Part shown: positions 13,149-22,858 of the stretch, in pieces | Layout of the letters: every line of letters starts with the position of its first letter | Numbering within the stretch: the first letter of the stretch is position 1 | NCBI GenBank assembly: GCA_028753945.1 | Contig: JAPNXP010000002.1 | Span: 310,001-374,000 of the forward strand | Direction of reading: 5' to 3' | Length of the DNA stretch: 64,000 bases | Source of the DNA: Hexactinellida sp. DTS-2022 | Lineage: Eukaryota > Porifera > Hexactinellida | Made by a program: the position numbers and the translations under genes | The notes under the pieces: generated by a model | The model's database searches: none | Told to the model about the DNA's origin: nothing | What the model saw: the letters and a program-made list of their open reading frames with translations, nothing else

Positions 13149-16100
13149 GGTGTACCGGAGCTACGCGGAGCAGTGGGCTCACTTTATTCTAATGAAACTC
13201 CTCCACAGACTCGGAACCGAGACTATGTCAACAGTCAGAGACAAAATAGTAAAAGTGTTAGATGTAATAATGGTAAGATAGTTGTTATTGTTTGTTTGTT
13301 TGTTTGTTTGTTTGTTTCTCTTTTTGTTTGTTTGGTTCTTTGTTAGTTAGTTAGTTTACTTTTTCATTTGTTTTATTCTTGGTATATTTGCTTGCACCTA
13401 TTTGTTTACCCGTTTGTTGTTGTTTACTTTAGCTCAACTTCCAGAAGGACCGAATATTCGCCTGTCTATGGCGCATATTAACAGACACAACTCAACCATT
13501 AAACTTAAAAGGAAAACAAGCGTATTGCGATTTCCTAAAAACAATAACAAACCATGCTGACGGCCCAGACTTCAACGTCACACAGGAATCAACAAAAGCG
13601 TTTGAATCCATGGTCCGAATGGCCCAGGACCCCAAGCCTGACCTCTCTCGTCAAAGTAGGGTCACTCTACAGGCGCTGTTCCAGCTTAACCCTGCCACCT
13701 TCTCGAGTCTATCGGACGCCATGCCCCGGGGGGACAGAGAGCTGCTGACGTCACTCATGCGCGACGCGACCGAGAGCCCCGAGGAGCAGGAGGAGTTCTC
13801 TCCAAACGCAAACCTGGCCCTGGACCAGCTGTTGAGAGGTGTGAATAGTGACACTAACACCTCTGTTAGGGGCACTAGCTAGTAGCTGTGCCACTTGGCT
13901 GCTTCCTCTTGCTCTTATAGCTACAGTAGACTCGTTAATAGGAACACCAGGGGACCGTAGTAATATGTTCGTATTATCCGTGTTCCTATTAACAAGAGTC
14001 TACTGTAATTAGTTAGTTAGCTAGTTAGTTAGTTAGTCAATTAGTCAGTTAGCTAGTTAGCTAGTTAGATAATTAGATAATTAGCTAGTTAGCTAGTTAG
14101 TTAGCTAACTAGTCAGCTAGATAGCTAAACAGTAGTTAGTCAGCTAGTCAGTTAGTTATTTACCTATTTATTCTATTTATTCTATTTGTTCTATTTATTC
14201 TATTTGTTCTATTTGTTCTATTAGGCTACGCGTCTGACGACAGACGGATAAGCGAGCCGTTCCTGGCACCCAAACTTAAGTCCTCGGAATTGGAACTCCA
14301 GAGGGACACCAGGAGAGTCTGCTTAACTCCCGTTTTGGGCGGGAAGAAGTATGACCCAATCAAAACCGTTAGAGGAATTTCTAAGTTTAATCGCGGCGCT
14401 ATTTCCCCGCTCGATTCAAGGTATGAGACATTCCATATTAGTTGCTAGGTAACCATCAGGGAATTATCCAGGAGCGAGACATGATTTTAGGAAAATTTGA
14501 ATTTAGGAGCGCGAAAAATTGGAATCCTCTCCTATACCGTAACATTAATTTGTGATTTAGGCGTATGATAATTGGATCAGACCAGGATTAGGAGCGTGTA
14601 TATAAACGGCTGTATAATACACTGGTAACCATTAGTATCCAAGGTAGAAATATATTGGCGCTTATACTATATAGTTTGTATTATATATGGTAAGTTTCAG
14701 TATAGCGAGAATATTATTTGTTTAATTAAATCCTTGGTTCAAATTGGAACTACAGTAGACTCCGCTTAATAGAGCCACCGGTTAATATAATTCTCCACTT
14801 AATTGGGTCAAAATTTATAGGACGGAATGACTGTCTGGCTTAAAATATGTTCGGTTATAAGATTTGTCCGCTTAATCAAAGCAACCTGGTCCCGAGGTGA
14901 CTCTATTAAGCGGATACTTGATTATAACGGGAGTTCGCTGTATAATTCTGTTGTTTGTTTGCAGACAGAAGTTTGGCAGCGGAATTAGGTCGGAGCCTGC
15001 TAGTCCGACAGACGACACTTTGTTGCCGAGTTTCTCTCTGCCTCCCGCCAGCCAGCTGCGACACCTCATGCTAAAGGGTAAACAACAACAGAGTAACAAA
15101 GTAACAAATCTCTGTAAACAACAACAGATAAACAAACAAACAAACTAACAAACAAACTTTAAACAAATGGGCAAACAAACATACTAACAAACAAACAAAC
15201 AACAAATACATCACAAACAAACAAATAACTAAATAAACAAACATAAGTTTGCAAGGAAAGATGTAAACAAACAAACCTACAAACTAACATACAGCAAACA
15301 AACAAACTAACAAAACAACTTAAGTAACAAACGAACATACAAATTATTGAACAAATGGGCAAATAAACAAACAAACAAACAAACAAACAAACAACAAACA
15401 AACAAACAACAAACAAACAAACAACAAATACATCACAAACAAACAAATAACTAAATAAACAAACATAAGTTTGCAAGGAAAGATGTAAACAAACAAACCT
15501 ACAAACTAACATACAGCAAACGAACAAACTAACAAAACAACTTAAGTAACAAACGAACATACGAACTATTGAACAATGGCCTAACAAACTAACAAACAAC
15601 AAATAAACAAACCTACAAACAAATAAACAAACAAACAAACTAGCTAGCTAACTAACAAACAAACTAAAAACAAACAAACAAACAATAAACAAACAAACAA
15701 CAAGTATTATTATACCATGCCACCTAACTAGATCCTACAATAGACCCTAATTACGACCCTTATGACCTAGAAGAATCTCCCTTACGAAACCCGATACAAT
15801 CTGCCATTAAGGAATACAACCTTTGTGAGGCTATCGAAGATAAGGTGTCAAACCTTATTCTGATACTAACAATAATACAAACAGCACAAGATGACACTTG
15901 GGTGGACCAAATGGATATTATACTCGAGTTGGCCATGCGAGCCATGCGGCAGTACGAATTCCCGACGATTACAATAACTTCACTTCGGATAATTAGAGAG
16001 TTTCTAAAGAGAAGACTTGACAAGATAAAGGAACATACCAAGGTGTTACTTTGGTTATATTGTAGATTCTGTTAATAGGAACACCAGGGGACCGTCTTAA

Positions 16101-17033
16101 TATGTTCGTATTAACCGGAGTCACTTGCATACATTTGTATAGGCTAGGGGAATTAAACCTTGTACTCCTTAACCGATATTCCCTTATCCGTGTTCCTATT
16201 AACGAGAGTCTATTGTATATTATTAGCAGGGTATTATTAATTGGTATATTTAAGACATATTTAATTATATATCAGCCAACACTATTTCAGCAAAAATCTC
16301 GGTTTCACAAAAGTGAATTTTGATGTTTTAAAATTACCTTACCAATGCCTGTAATTTCCATTAGAAAGGTGTTGGATAGATACAGTAGATGTCGGATATA
16401 AGCACACCGGTTATAAGAACATATCGGATATAAGAACACTATGTTGGAAAAGGGTTGCCATATACATACCCTATATACTTTATGTCGGTTATAAGAACAT
16501 TATATGCAGTTCCCGACGATGTGCTTATAACCGGCATCCACTGTATTAGTACTTCCTAGTATTATTCACATTCTAACACCTCTGCTTTATCTATTATGTA
16601 GGAGTTAGTCCAGTTTCTGGTTGACACTTATCCAAACCCCAAGAGTGACATAGCTCGCAGCTGTGAAGAAATAATGAATCACATTGCAGGGAATATCGAC
16701 CCCGATGTCACATTCGAAATGTTGGCCCCAACTATCGCTATTGAACAGAACGAAACGTTATTATGTGCGATCGGAAAGCACAAAATACTCCACAAAATAG
16801 TGCCCGACACATCTCATGCTATTCTTAACGCCCATTTAGCCACCTTTTGTCCAACTTTAATTATGAATTACAAACACGCGGACCCAGCTGTAAGGAAAGC
16901 CAGTTGCTTCGTTCTAGTAGTGCTATACCGTAAATTAGGCATGAGCGTTTACGAATATTTTCGAGAACTAACTTCCGCTCAAATGAAATTACTAACTCTC
17001 TATATGTCACGTAGCACTGATGAAATGAAGTGA
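5443..17033 (+). CDS. CLASP: CLASP, microtubule plus-end protein (17 exons)
   Basis: CLIP-associating protein, which binds microtubule plus ends and promotes rescue and spindle/cortical anchoring. Exons: 5443-5704, 6241-6466, 7077-7239, 7529-7745, 8367-8752, 9184-9342, 9819-9934, 10687-10875, 11231-11478, 11834-12032, 12316-12556, 13150-13272, 13433-13838, 14225-14420, 14965-15077, 15732-16042, 16602-17033. All junctions are GT-AG and the sum (3987 nt) keeps one frame, giving 1328 residues. TOG/HEAT domains are visible at residues about 1-225, about 291-509 (with the block LDGPINDCLRDLRSQVAREA, very close to CLASP TOG2) and about 723-975. An EB1-binding SxIP motif (SAIP, about residue 552) sits in a Ser/Arg/Pro linker. 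The CLIP-interacting C-terminal domain spans about 1082-1328. Most of the gene length is introns packed with MITEs and AAAC/GTT repeats. Confidence 0.93.
6478..6636. mobile_element. MITE family C (pogo-like) in CLASP intron 2
   Basis: 159 bp with near-perfect inverted ends TACAGTAGAACCTTGTTAGT / ACTAACGAGGTTCTACTGTA and TA edges. It has the family C core phrase TTCAGTCCCTTCAAAGCC. Non-coding. Confidence 0.85.
7850..8003. mobile_element. Repeat family H in CLASP intron 4
   Basis: Shares GTGTATTATACAGCCATTTG, then CGCTCCTAATCCTGGTCTGA and a GGAGCC end, with copies near 14469 (inverted), 25677 and 36388. It is a short non-autonomous interspersed repeat of unknown class. Confidence 0.7.
8105..8300. 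mobile_element. MITE family A in CLASP intron 4
   Basis: 196 bp with ends TACAGTCAGGTCTGCTTATT and AAAGAACCAGACTGTA and the internal phrase CCCAATTTAACAACTTA. Same family as the copies at 11581, 12747, 18092 and 54833. Confidence 0.85.
8756..9180. repeat. Degenerate GTTTGATN/GTTTAGTT simple repeat, CLASP intron 5
   Basis: The intron is almost wholly built from variants of TGTTTGATCGTTTAGT-like words, an eroded minisatellite. It ends at the acceptor before exon 6 (9184). Confidence 0.6.
9343..9775. repeat. AAAC / CTTACAAA microsatellite, CLASP intron 6
   Basis: Begins just after the GTGAGT donor at 9343 and consists of interrupted (CAAA)n and (CTTACAAA)n tracts. This simple-sequence intron produces long spurious open frames. 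Confidence 0.85.
10066..10456. mobile_element. MITE family D, palindromic dimer in CLASP intron 7
   Basis: Ends TACAGTGAACTCCCGTTATA and GCAGGAGTTCTCTGTA. It holds two inverted copies of the family D body: CCCAAGCACTTCGTTATA meets TATAACGAAGTGCTTGGG near 10299-10330. Single-body copies lie at 20945 and 34465. Confidence 0.8.
10455..10616. mobile_element. MITE family F in CLASP intron 7
   Basis: Directly abuts the family D element, sharing its terminal TA. It starts TACAGTTAACATCCGTTAAT, contains GTTCGAATTA words and has a decayed far end (GGTTCTACTCTA). A second copy is at 29803-29903. Confidence 0.7.
11581..11777. mobile_element. MITE family A in CLASP intron 9
   Basis: 197 bp with intact ends TACAGTCAGGTTCTTTTATT and AAGCAGACCTGACTGTA; a reference copy for the family. 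It is flanked by degenerate ACTAACTA repeats. Confidence 0.87.
12747..13096. mobile_element. MITE family A split by a second insertion, CLASP intron 11
   Basis: Family A sequence occupies about 12747-12850 and 13040-13096 (ending AAGCAGACCTGACTGTA). The middle is replaced by about 190 bp of unrelated DNA that folds back on itself. Confidence 0.75.
12850..13040. mobile_element. Foldback insert inside the family A MITE
   Basis: Contains a strong inverted repeat. The left arm, from CAGCCTGTGCA at about 12892 through CCCTTTGGAGGCACTAC, pairs with GTAGTGCCTCCAAAGGG through TGCACAGGCTG ending about 12979. The loop is about 20 nt. Confidence 0.65.
13104..13149. repeat. (GTT)n microsatellite before CLASP exon 12
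   Basis: Continuous GTT triplets run directly into the acceptor TTTAG, where they serve as the polypyrimidine-like tract. Confidence 0.8.
13922..14007. mobile_element. Short MITE family C copy, CLASP intron 13
   Basis: 86 bp internally deleted copy. Ends TACAGTAGACTCGTTAATAG and AACAAGAGTCTACTGTA; internal CACCAGGGGACCGT. Confidence 0.8.
14009..14222. repeat. AGTTAGTT / TTCTATTT simple repeats, CLASP intron 13
   Basis: Tracts of GTTAGCTAGTTAGT variants followed by TTTATTCTATTTGTTC variants up to the exon 14 acceptor. Confidence 0.75.
14469..14626. mobile_element. Repeat family H, inverted copy, CLASP intron 14
   Basis: Reverse-oriented match to the copies at 7850, 25677 and 36388: AGGAGCG at one side, TCAGACCAGGATTAGGAGCG and CGGCTGTATAATACAC at the other. 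Confidence 0.7.
14751..14942. mobile_element. MITE family B, CLASP intron 14
   Basis: 192 bp. Left end TACAGTAGACTCCGCTTAAT; core GGGTCAAAATTTATAGGACG; right end includes CTCTATTAAGCGGA and closes GTTCGCTGTA. Confidence 0.82.
15079..15705. repeat. AAAC-rich satellite with an internal duplication, CLASP intron 15
   Basis: Long (CAAA)n tract. A segment of about 150-170 bp (containing ATAAGTTTGCAAGGAAAGATG) occurs twice, at about 15200-15350 and 15425-15570, so part of the intron is a direct tandem duplication. Confidence 0.75.
16060..16217. mobile_element. Decayed MITE family C, CLASP intron 16
   Basis: Ends TGTAGATTCTGTTAATAGGA and AACGAGAGTCTATTGTA; carries the sub-type core GGAGTCACTTGCAT also seen at 20323, 38468 and 41290. 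Confidence 0.7.
16381..16545. mobile_element. MITE family E, CLASP intron 16
   Basis: 165 bp. Ends TACAGTAGATGTCGGATATA and AACCGGCATCCACTGTA, with GTTATAAGAAC words and CAGTTCCCGACGATG inside. Same family as 23346, 36133 and the expanded copy at 46504. Confidence 0.82.
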
Positions 17034-18091
17034 TGTAATATATCAACTTTCCTTCAATTATTTAACCCACCCGGATTCTATTAGCGTATTTAGTGACTAA
17101 TTGGTGTATTTTGTTGAGTAAAAGTAGTTGTCCGTTAATATTGATTGAAGGATTTTATACAAATTATGAACACTTGTTGACTATGCCTTTGGGTGAATGG
17201 GACATAAATATATTTAACACCTTTAAAAGTGGTATTTGGGATATACTATGGTATCATTTTTACATTTTTTACAAATTACTATGTAATTAGTAATTACATT
17301 TTTTACAAATTACAAATAACATTTTGGATAAATTACAAATTCACCAATGGATGGAGAAATTTATCAAAATTTTAAATCTCTATAAATTTGTACAAATTAA
17401 TTTTATGTAATTTCAAGTTTTTATTTTGTAAGCATTTCATTTGTATGCCAGTAAATATCCCCATTTATGGAATTTTTGTGATGAAATAATGAAATAATTT
17501 CATATCATGCATGTTTGGTTTATATTTATTGGATACAAATACATTCATTATGATATTAAAAAGAATTTACTTTTAATTGCTTTGCTTACTTTCATTATAC
17601 AACACTTGAACTTATTTGTATTTATGAAATTAGAATTTTCGCCACATTGAAAATTAACAGCTGAAATTTGGGAATATAATTTGTCTACTTTTATAAAATA
17701 TTTCTGTTACTATTTGGTTGGTTTTGGTTCAATATGTAATTTACGATTTCCTGCCAGTTTTAAGAAAAACGTCATTAATTGTACCTGTAGTGTGTCTACT
17801 GCTAAAGTTAATTTTTCTATCAGAAACTACTAATCAGGGTTTTTGAACAATATTCAACGCTCCTAAAAATTTTCTATTACTCGCCTAATATTTTTGAAAC
17901 TATTTCGCGCTAAGTTATCTAAATATTCAGGAATTATGCCAATCGATAAATTGCTATTTAAAATCTCGTAATTTGAATTTATATTTCAAATTCAGTGTTG
18001 AAACATTAATTAATAATAATTTGGCTATGTTTATTTATTTAATTTTCCCTGCCAATTATAGATTTTCAACTGTTCTGCCTTTTTCAAAAAA

Positions 18092-18288
18092 TACAGTCAG
18101 GTCTGCTTATTATGAACAAGATTTCGTCTGCTTAATATGAAGATTTTTTATTATGAACAAGCCCTATGGTCCCAATTTAACAACTTACATAGGGTTTGTA
18201 TTAAGTTGAGTTCGCTTATTCTGAAGTCTCCCTATTACGAACACAATTTTAGGTCAATTGAATGTTCATAATAAAGTACCTGACTGTA
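18092..18288. mobile_element. MITE family A
   Basis: 197 bp with ends TACAGTCAGGTCTGCTTATT and AAAGTACCTGACTGTA, complete at both ends. Confidence 0.87.
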
Positions 18289-18304
18289 CTTTCAAATATG
18301 TATA

Positions 18305-18492
18305 TACAGTCGACTCCGCTTAATAGAGCCACCGGTTAATCGGTTTCTCCGCTTAATTGGGTCAAAATTTCACAGGATTTATAGGACAGAATTACAGTTT
18401 GGCTTACAATATTTTCGGTTAATCGGTTTCTCCGCTTAATCGGGCCAAAACAACCTGGTCCGAGGTGGCTCTATTAAGCGGAGTCAACTGTA
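18305..18492. mobile_element. MITE family B
   Basis: 188 bp, intact: TACAGTCGACTCCGCTTAAT at one end and TTAAGCGGAGTCAACTGTA at the other, with TA at both edges. Reference copy for family B. Confidence 0.88.
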
Positions 18493-18638
18493 TTGGTTGT
18501 TAATTAAGCTATCACATATTAGTATTACGTAATTTTCAATGAAATTGCTAGCTTCCAACAACTTAGCAATTATAACAAATTGAAAGTAATTTATAATTTA
18601 TGCCTAATTATTCTAATTTATAGAAAAATTTCATAGAA

Positions 18639-19394
18639 ATGGCCGGCCCACAAAGCGACATAGCTGATTGGTTGAGAGAAATACCAGTCATCACTCGTTA
18701 CTGGTTTCTGGCTTCAATCGCAGTTCCCATTCTCGGGAAATTAGGCTTAATTCCTGCTACGTACCTAATACTAAGTTGGGACGCAATCACCAAACTACAA
18801 ATCTGGAGATTCATAACATGTTTTCTGTATTACCCCATAACGCCCATGACTGGATTCCATTATTTGATAAATCTATTTTTCTTATACTCTTACTCTCTGC
18901 GTTTGGAAACTGGTACTTTTGAGCCGCGTCCTTCCGATTATCTTTTCATGTTGTGTGTGTTCGTTATTTGTCTGATTATAATCGGTCTTTTGGTCCCAAT
19001 CGCACTTTTAATGGACCCACTAATACTCGGTACCATATATGTATTCTGCCAGCTTAATCCTGAAATGATTGTAACGTTTTTCTTTGGGATACAGTTTAAA
19101 GCAATTTACCTTCCTTGGGTGTTTGTTATTTTTAACTTCGTGTTAAGCGGTCAGTTTATAATGGAGTTATTGGGTATTGTTGTTGGTCACATTTACTTCT
19201 TTTTAAAGTTCAAATATCCGGTCGAATTTGGGGGCAGGGATTTTCTGCAGACACCTCAGTTTATACAGAATTTAATGCCAAATAACCGACTTTTGCGAGG
19301 CGGGTTCGGAAGAGCGCCAGCCAGACAGCAAGAGGCCAGGGGAAATTGGAATCCGTTTCAGGGCGAAGGGGCAAGGCTTGGTGATAACAATTAG
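18639..19394 (+). CDS. DERL1: Derlin-1, ER-associated degradation
   Basis: Rhomboid-like pseudoprotease of the ER membrane that takes part in retrotranslocation of misfolded proteins with the p97/VCP ATPase. The single-exon product has 251 residues, the usual length for Derlin-1. Visible hallmarks: the N-terminal start SDIADWLREIPVITRYWF, the QIWR (WR) motif, the RLETGTF block, several hydrophobic transmembrane segments, a GxxxG (GIVVG) in the last one, and the phrase GGRDFLQTPQF after it. The cytosolic tail ends GARLGDNN, which fits the SHP box that binds p97. No catalytic rhomboid Ser-His dyad is expected or seen. A (GTT)n tract follows the stop codon. Confidence 0.95.
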   Translation: MAGPQSDIADWLREIPVITRYWFLASIAVPILGKLGLIPATYLILSWDAITKLQIWRFITCFLYYPITPMTGFHYLINLFFLYSYSLRLETGTFEPRPSDYLFMLCVFVICLIIIGLLVPIALLMDPLILGTIYVFCQLNPEMIVTFFFGIQFKAIYLPWVFVIFNFVLSGQFIMELLGIVVGHIYFFLKFKYPVEFGGRDFLQTPQFIQNLMPNNRLLRGGFGRAPARQQEARGNWNPFQGEGARLGDNN

Positions 19395-19672
19395 TTGTTG
19401 TTGTTGTTGTTTATTTTACCTAACTTGTTTATTTAACTGACATTTGTTTACCTAAGATTATTAGCTGGTATTAAGTTTGTTTGTAGATTAAATATATTTT
19501 CTGTTTTAATACAATTTATTGGGATTAGTTTTGTATAATTCTATTGGTGGATATTTCTATAAATAAAACAGAAATTTTTTCTTATTTTATGCGCCAAAAA
19601 GATTGTAATATTAACTTTAGGCGCCAATGATTATATTACAGATTATTACTAATTTTAGAACACTTTTCCTTT

Positions 19673-19761
19673 TACAGTATACACCGGTTTATAGATTTCT
19701 CCGCTTAATCGGGTCAAACTACCCTGGAACAAAGTGACACTATTAAACTGAGTAAACTGTA
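19673..19761. mobile_element. Internally deleted MITE family B
   Basis: Keeps TACAGTATACACCGG, TTTCTCCGCTTAATCGGGTC and a closing AGTAAACTGTA; the middle is missing. Confidence 0.65.
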
Positions 19762-20322
19762 TTTGGTTTTGAACTGAATTAATTTAGGCACTTTTAGTTT
19801 AGTTGACTAATTTATAAAAAGGGAAAATTCGGGTTACCAAATCGATACAATAATAATAATAATTTAATTAATTACTATTTCCTTTAGTTTAGTAAGTAAT
19901 TTCTAATTCTGCTAATAACGGGTTTTGAATTCAATAAAAAATTCTTCTTTTTAAAATATATTTTGTAGTTTTACTTTCTATCTATAGTATTTTCCAAATA
20001 TACGTATTATATTTGATTAAAGGTAGGGCTTAATTACATAGAATCTAAACGAAGTTCTATAATTATTAATTAGTTTATTCTAGATTTTAGTTATAAAATA
20101 CACAAATTATACATAGCCCAAGATATGACTGTCAATAATTCTAAAATCAGTCAGCAATTTTTGAGAAATAATTTCCTTCTTTCCAAAGTTTGCTATAACA
20201 TTAATTGCCATTATACCACGTAATGTCTACATAGGGTCTGTATAATCGCGACAAATTAAGTGACATACTCAAGTGAGTTTATGAATACTTAAGTGATTCC
20301 ATTTCCAAATACAACGATAACA

Positions 20323-20655
20323 TACAGTATACTCTGTTAATAGGAACACGGATATGGGAAATATCGGATAAGGAGTACAAGGTTTAATTCCCCTAGCCTA
20401 TACAAATGCATGCAAGTGACTCCGGTTAATACGAATTCCGGATAAATTTGTCCGTATTATAATAGAACCTCGTTAGTACGAACACCAGGGGACCATCAAA
20501 ATGTGTTCACCTTATCCGGAATTCGTATTAACAAATATCATTTCTATTGAAAAGGCTTTGAAGGGTACTGAAATAGTGTTCGTACTAACGAGGTTCTACT
20601 GTATCCGGAATTCGTATTAACCGGAGTCACTTGCATGCATTTGTATAGGCATACA
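20323..20655. mobile_element. Nested MITE family C
   Basis: An outer copy (starts TACAGTATACTCTGTTAATA; core GCATGCAAGTGACTCCGG) is interrupted by an inner copy at about 20457-20603 with its own GAACCTCGTTAGTACG / CGAGGTTCTACTGTA ends. The outer sequence resumes afterwards and its far end is decayed. Confidence 0.75.
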
Positions 20656-20944
20656 ATGTAGAATTTAACGCCCAAATGGTATACTAACAATTTGTTTACG
20701 TCAACAGTTTATGGTTGTTATTTTCATTGGAGAATTACCATTGAGCCAATTGATAACGAAAGTATTATGTAGATGCCATAATTATCACATTAAGTGTTAC
20801 TTAATTAATGGACCAAAATTCATGACTTGAATTGACCTGATTTATATCTAGATAACTGGCCTATGCTATGTTATATTAATAATATCTATTGTGTAGCATA
20901 ATAATATGTAGTATCAAAATATCTGGCTTTTTGAATAAAAATTC

Positions 20945-21101
20945 CCGTTAACTCCCGTTATAACGAAGTCGGATATAACGAAATGGATATTCCCCCCAGA
21001 GCACTAAATGCATTAATTATTATCCGCTTATAACGAATATCCGGATATAACGAAGGGATTTACAGGTCCCAAGCACTTCGTTATAACGAGAGTTGACTGT
21101 A
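20945..21101. mobile_element. MITE family D
   Basis: Single-body copy. CTCCCGTTATAACGAAGTCG at the left, ending AACGAGAGTTGACTGTA, with the core CCCCCAGAGCACTAAATGCA. Confidence 0.8.
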
Positions 21102-21508
21102 TTTAATTCCAAATATATTTCTCCTAATTATAATTGTTATGAAAGGAACTGAACAAACAAAATAAGTTCACTTTGCACCTAAAGAGCAACCTTAGTTATT
21201 GGATATTCCATCGAGGGTCCGTTTTGCCCCAATTGGGCCCATTTTCCAGAACCACTTAACACCTATAAATATGGGTGGAATAAGTGAATCAACCACTAAC
21301 TAAATTCAAAATATGTATATTCGATTACTAATAGAGAGACAGCATTTAATTTGCATATTAATTAAGTATTCTCCAAATAAGGCATAGGATGAATTGATAA
21401 TATATTAGAATTTAAAATATGTAATTCATAGAAACAAATAGCTGCATTGATGCCACAACATAGACAAGCTAGCAACGGTATAATGCAATTGGAATGTATC
21501 AATAGCGT

Positions 21509-21862
21509 TCACAGAAGGGTTGGGAACCTGTTTGGGGTCTCGTATTGACCGGTTGAGTTCAGGAACATTTTAATCCTGTACAACTCAACTTCCTTCTTGA
21601 GCTGTGTCTGTTCTTCTATTAGCTCTCTTTTCTCGTTTGAGAGAGAAGTGACTTTGTTTTCCTGCTCTTGGCTCTCTCTCTCATCGATAGCCTTGGCCCT
21701 GTCTCGCTTTCTGATCCGCTTAACCCGCTGCACCTCCCTGAGGGTCAGGTTTGTCTCCATTAGTCGCTTCCGTAAATCTATGCAGGACAGGAAAACCACT
21801 TCTTCCTTCTTCAGCCCGGAACATTCTAGAAAATTATGATCGTTTGTCGGTTTGTTCTCCAT
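21509..21862 (-). CDS. Small Maf-like bZIP protein, palindrome 1 left copy
   Basis: 117-residue intronless protein. Residues about 22-42 resemble the Maf extended homology region (LSCIDLRKRL then TLREVQRVKRIRKR). A basic segment and then a leucine zipper follow (SLSNEKREL, EEQTQL). In register with Maf proteins the first zipper Leu sits 18 residues after the basic-region Asn position. Here that Asn is Ala and the signature Arg eight residues later is Ser, so the canonical N-x7-R contact pair is missing. Role inferred: dimerisation partner or divergent DNA binder in the nucleus. It differs from the right copy (22197) at three residues. No ATG-proximal intron; TATA-like sequence lies about 40 bp upstream. 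Confidence 0.75.
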   Translation of the reverse strand: MENKPTNDHNFLECSGLKKEEVVFLSCIDLRKRLMETNLTLREVQRVKRIRKRDRAKAIDERESQEQENKVTSLSNEKRELIEEQTQLKKEVELYRIKMFLNSTGQYETPNRFPTLL

Positions 21863-21897
21863 TCCTTGTTTGTGTTTGTGTTTATTTGTGACTAAGG

Positions 21898-21914
21898 CTC
21901 TTATTTATATAAAT
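21898..21914 (-). promoter_or_regulatory. TATA-like box of the left palindrome 1 gene
   Basis: Minus-strand TATATAAATAAG, about 40-50 bp before the ATG at 21862, mirrored exactly at 22145-22160 for the right gene. Confidence 0.5.
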
Positions 21915-22144
21915 TAGCTCCAAAATAAACAGCACCTTTTTACTTTCAGCATTTGTTTGTCTATTTAGTAAGGGAAACTTTTGGAACTTTTGGTTGTAAG
22001 ATCAACTGACTGGTGTACCAAAAAATCGAACATGAAATGAATAAAGGGTTTATTTTCCTAACCCTTTTGCATTTCCAAAAGTTTCCCTTACTAAATAGAC
22101 AAACAAATGCTGAAAGTAAAAAGGTGCTGTTTATTTTGGAGCTA

Positions 22145-22160
22145 ATTTATATAAATAAGA
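22145..22160 (+). promoter_or_regulatory. TATA-like box of the right palindrome 1 gene
   Basis: TTTATATAAATAAGA about 45 bp before the ATG at 22197. With its mirror image it frames a central region of about 230 bp acting as a bidirectional promoter. Confidence 0.5.
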
Positions 22161-22196
22161 GCCTTAGTTACAAATAAACACAAACACAAACAAAGA

Positions 22197-22550
22197 ATGG
22201 AGAACAAAACTACAAACGATCATAACTTTCTAGAATGTTCCGGGCTGAAGAAGGAAGAAGTGGTTTTCCTGTCCTGCATAGATTTACGGAAGCGACTAAT
22301 GGAGACAAACCTGACCCTCAGGGAGGTGCAGCGGGTTAAGCGGATCAGAAAGCGAGACAGGGCCAAGGCTATCGACGAGAGAGAGAGCCAAGAGCTGGAA
22401 AACAAAGTCGTTTCTCTCTCAAACGAGAAAAGAGAGCTAATAGAAGAACAGACACAGCTCAAGAAGGAAGTTGAGTTGTACAGGATTAAAATGTTCCTGA
22501 ACTCAACCGGTCAATACGAGACTCCAAACAGGTTCCCAACCCTTCTGTGA
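22197..22550 (+). CDS. Small Maf-like bZIP protein, palindrome 1 right copy
   Basis: Inverted paralogue of the gene at 21509-21862. The 117 residues match except Pro5 to Thr, and Gln/Thr to Leu/Val in the segment between basic region and zipper (ESQELENKVVSL). Same Maf-like extended region and zipper, and the same loss of the basic-region Asn (Ala) and Arg (Ser). The open frame and the identical promoter-proximal sequence argue that both copies are functional. Divergent orientation means both are transcribed outward from the 88-bp centre. Confidence 0.75.
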   Translation: MENKTTNDHNFLECSGLKKEEVVFLSCIDLRKRLMETNLTLREVQRVKRIRKRDRAKAIDERESQELENKVVSLSNEKRELIEEQTQLKKEVELYRIKMFLNSTGQYETPNRFPTLL

Positions 22551-22858
22551 ACGCTATTGATACATTCCAATTGCCTTATACCGTTGCTAGCTTGTCTATG
22601 TTGTTGCATCAATGCAGCTATTTGCTTCTATGAATTACATATTTTAAATTCTAATATATTATCAATTCATCCTATGCCTTATTTGGAGAATACTTAATTA
22701 ATATGCAAATTAAATGCTGTCTGTTTAATCAAATATACATATTTTGAATCAAGTTAGTGGTAACCATGGTGACATTATATATGTATTCAATCTTAAACAT
22801 TGCGCGCCTAAATTATTCAGAAGTTGAAAATAATCCCAAAGATTACTTGTGTTTTTAT

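Larger units (their letters stand above)
17034..18638. other. Intergenic between CLASP and Derlin-1
   Basis: AT-rich DNA with no recognisable gene. It holds two adjacent MITEs (families A and B) at 18092-18492 just upstream of Derlin-1. Confidence 0.6.
19395..21291. other. Repeat-rich intergenic region
   Basis: No gene recognised. Contains a MITE B relic (19673), nested family C MITEs (20323) and a family D copy (20945), then the left arm of the first bZIP palindrome begins at about 21292. Confidence 0.6.
21292..22760. repeat. Palindrome 1: inverted repeat carrying two bZIP genes
   Basis: Left arm about 21292-21985 and right arm about 22074-22760 are inverted copies, about 690 bp each, separated by only 88 bp. 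Each arm contains a complete bZIP gene with its 5' leader, TATA region and several hundred bases of 3' sequence. A few substitutions and small indels between arms (for example AGAGAGACAGC against GCTGTCTGTTT) show the copies are not simple mirror artefacts. Confidence 0.93.

Noticed and set aside
21292..22760. Palindrome 1 considered as a pure assembly or library foldback artefact
   Set aside because: The arms differ by three amino-acid changes and several non-coding changes and indels, which a simple mirror artefact would not produce. Long reads are still needed to exclude a joined pair of haplotypes.
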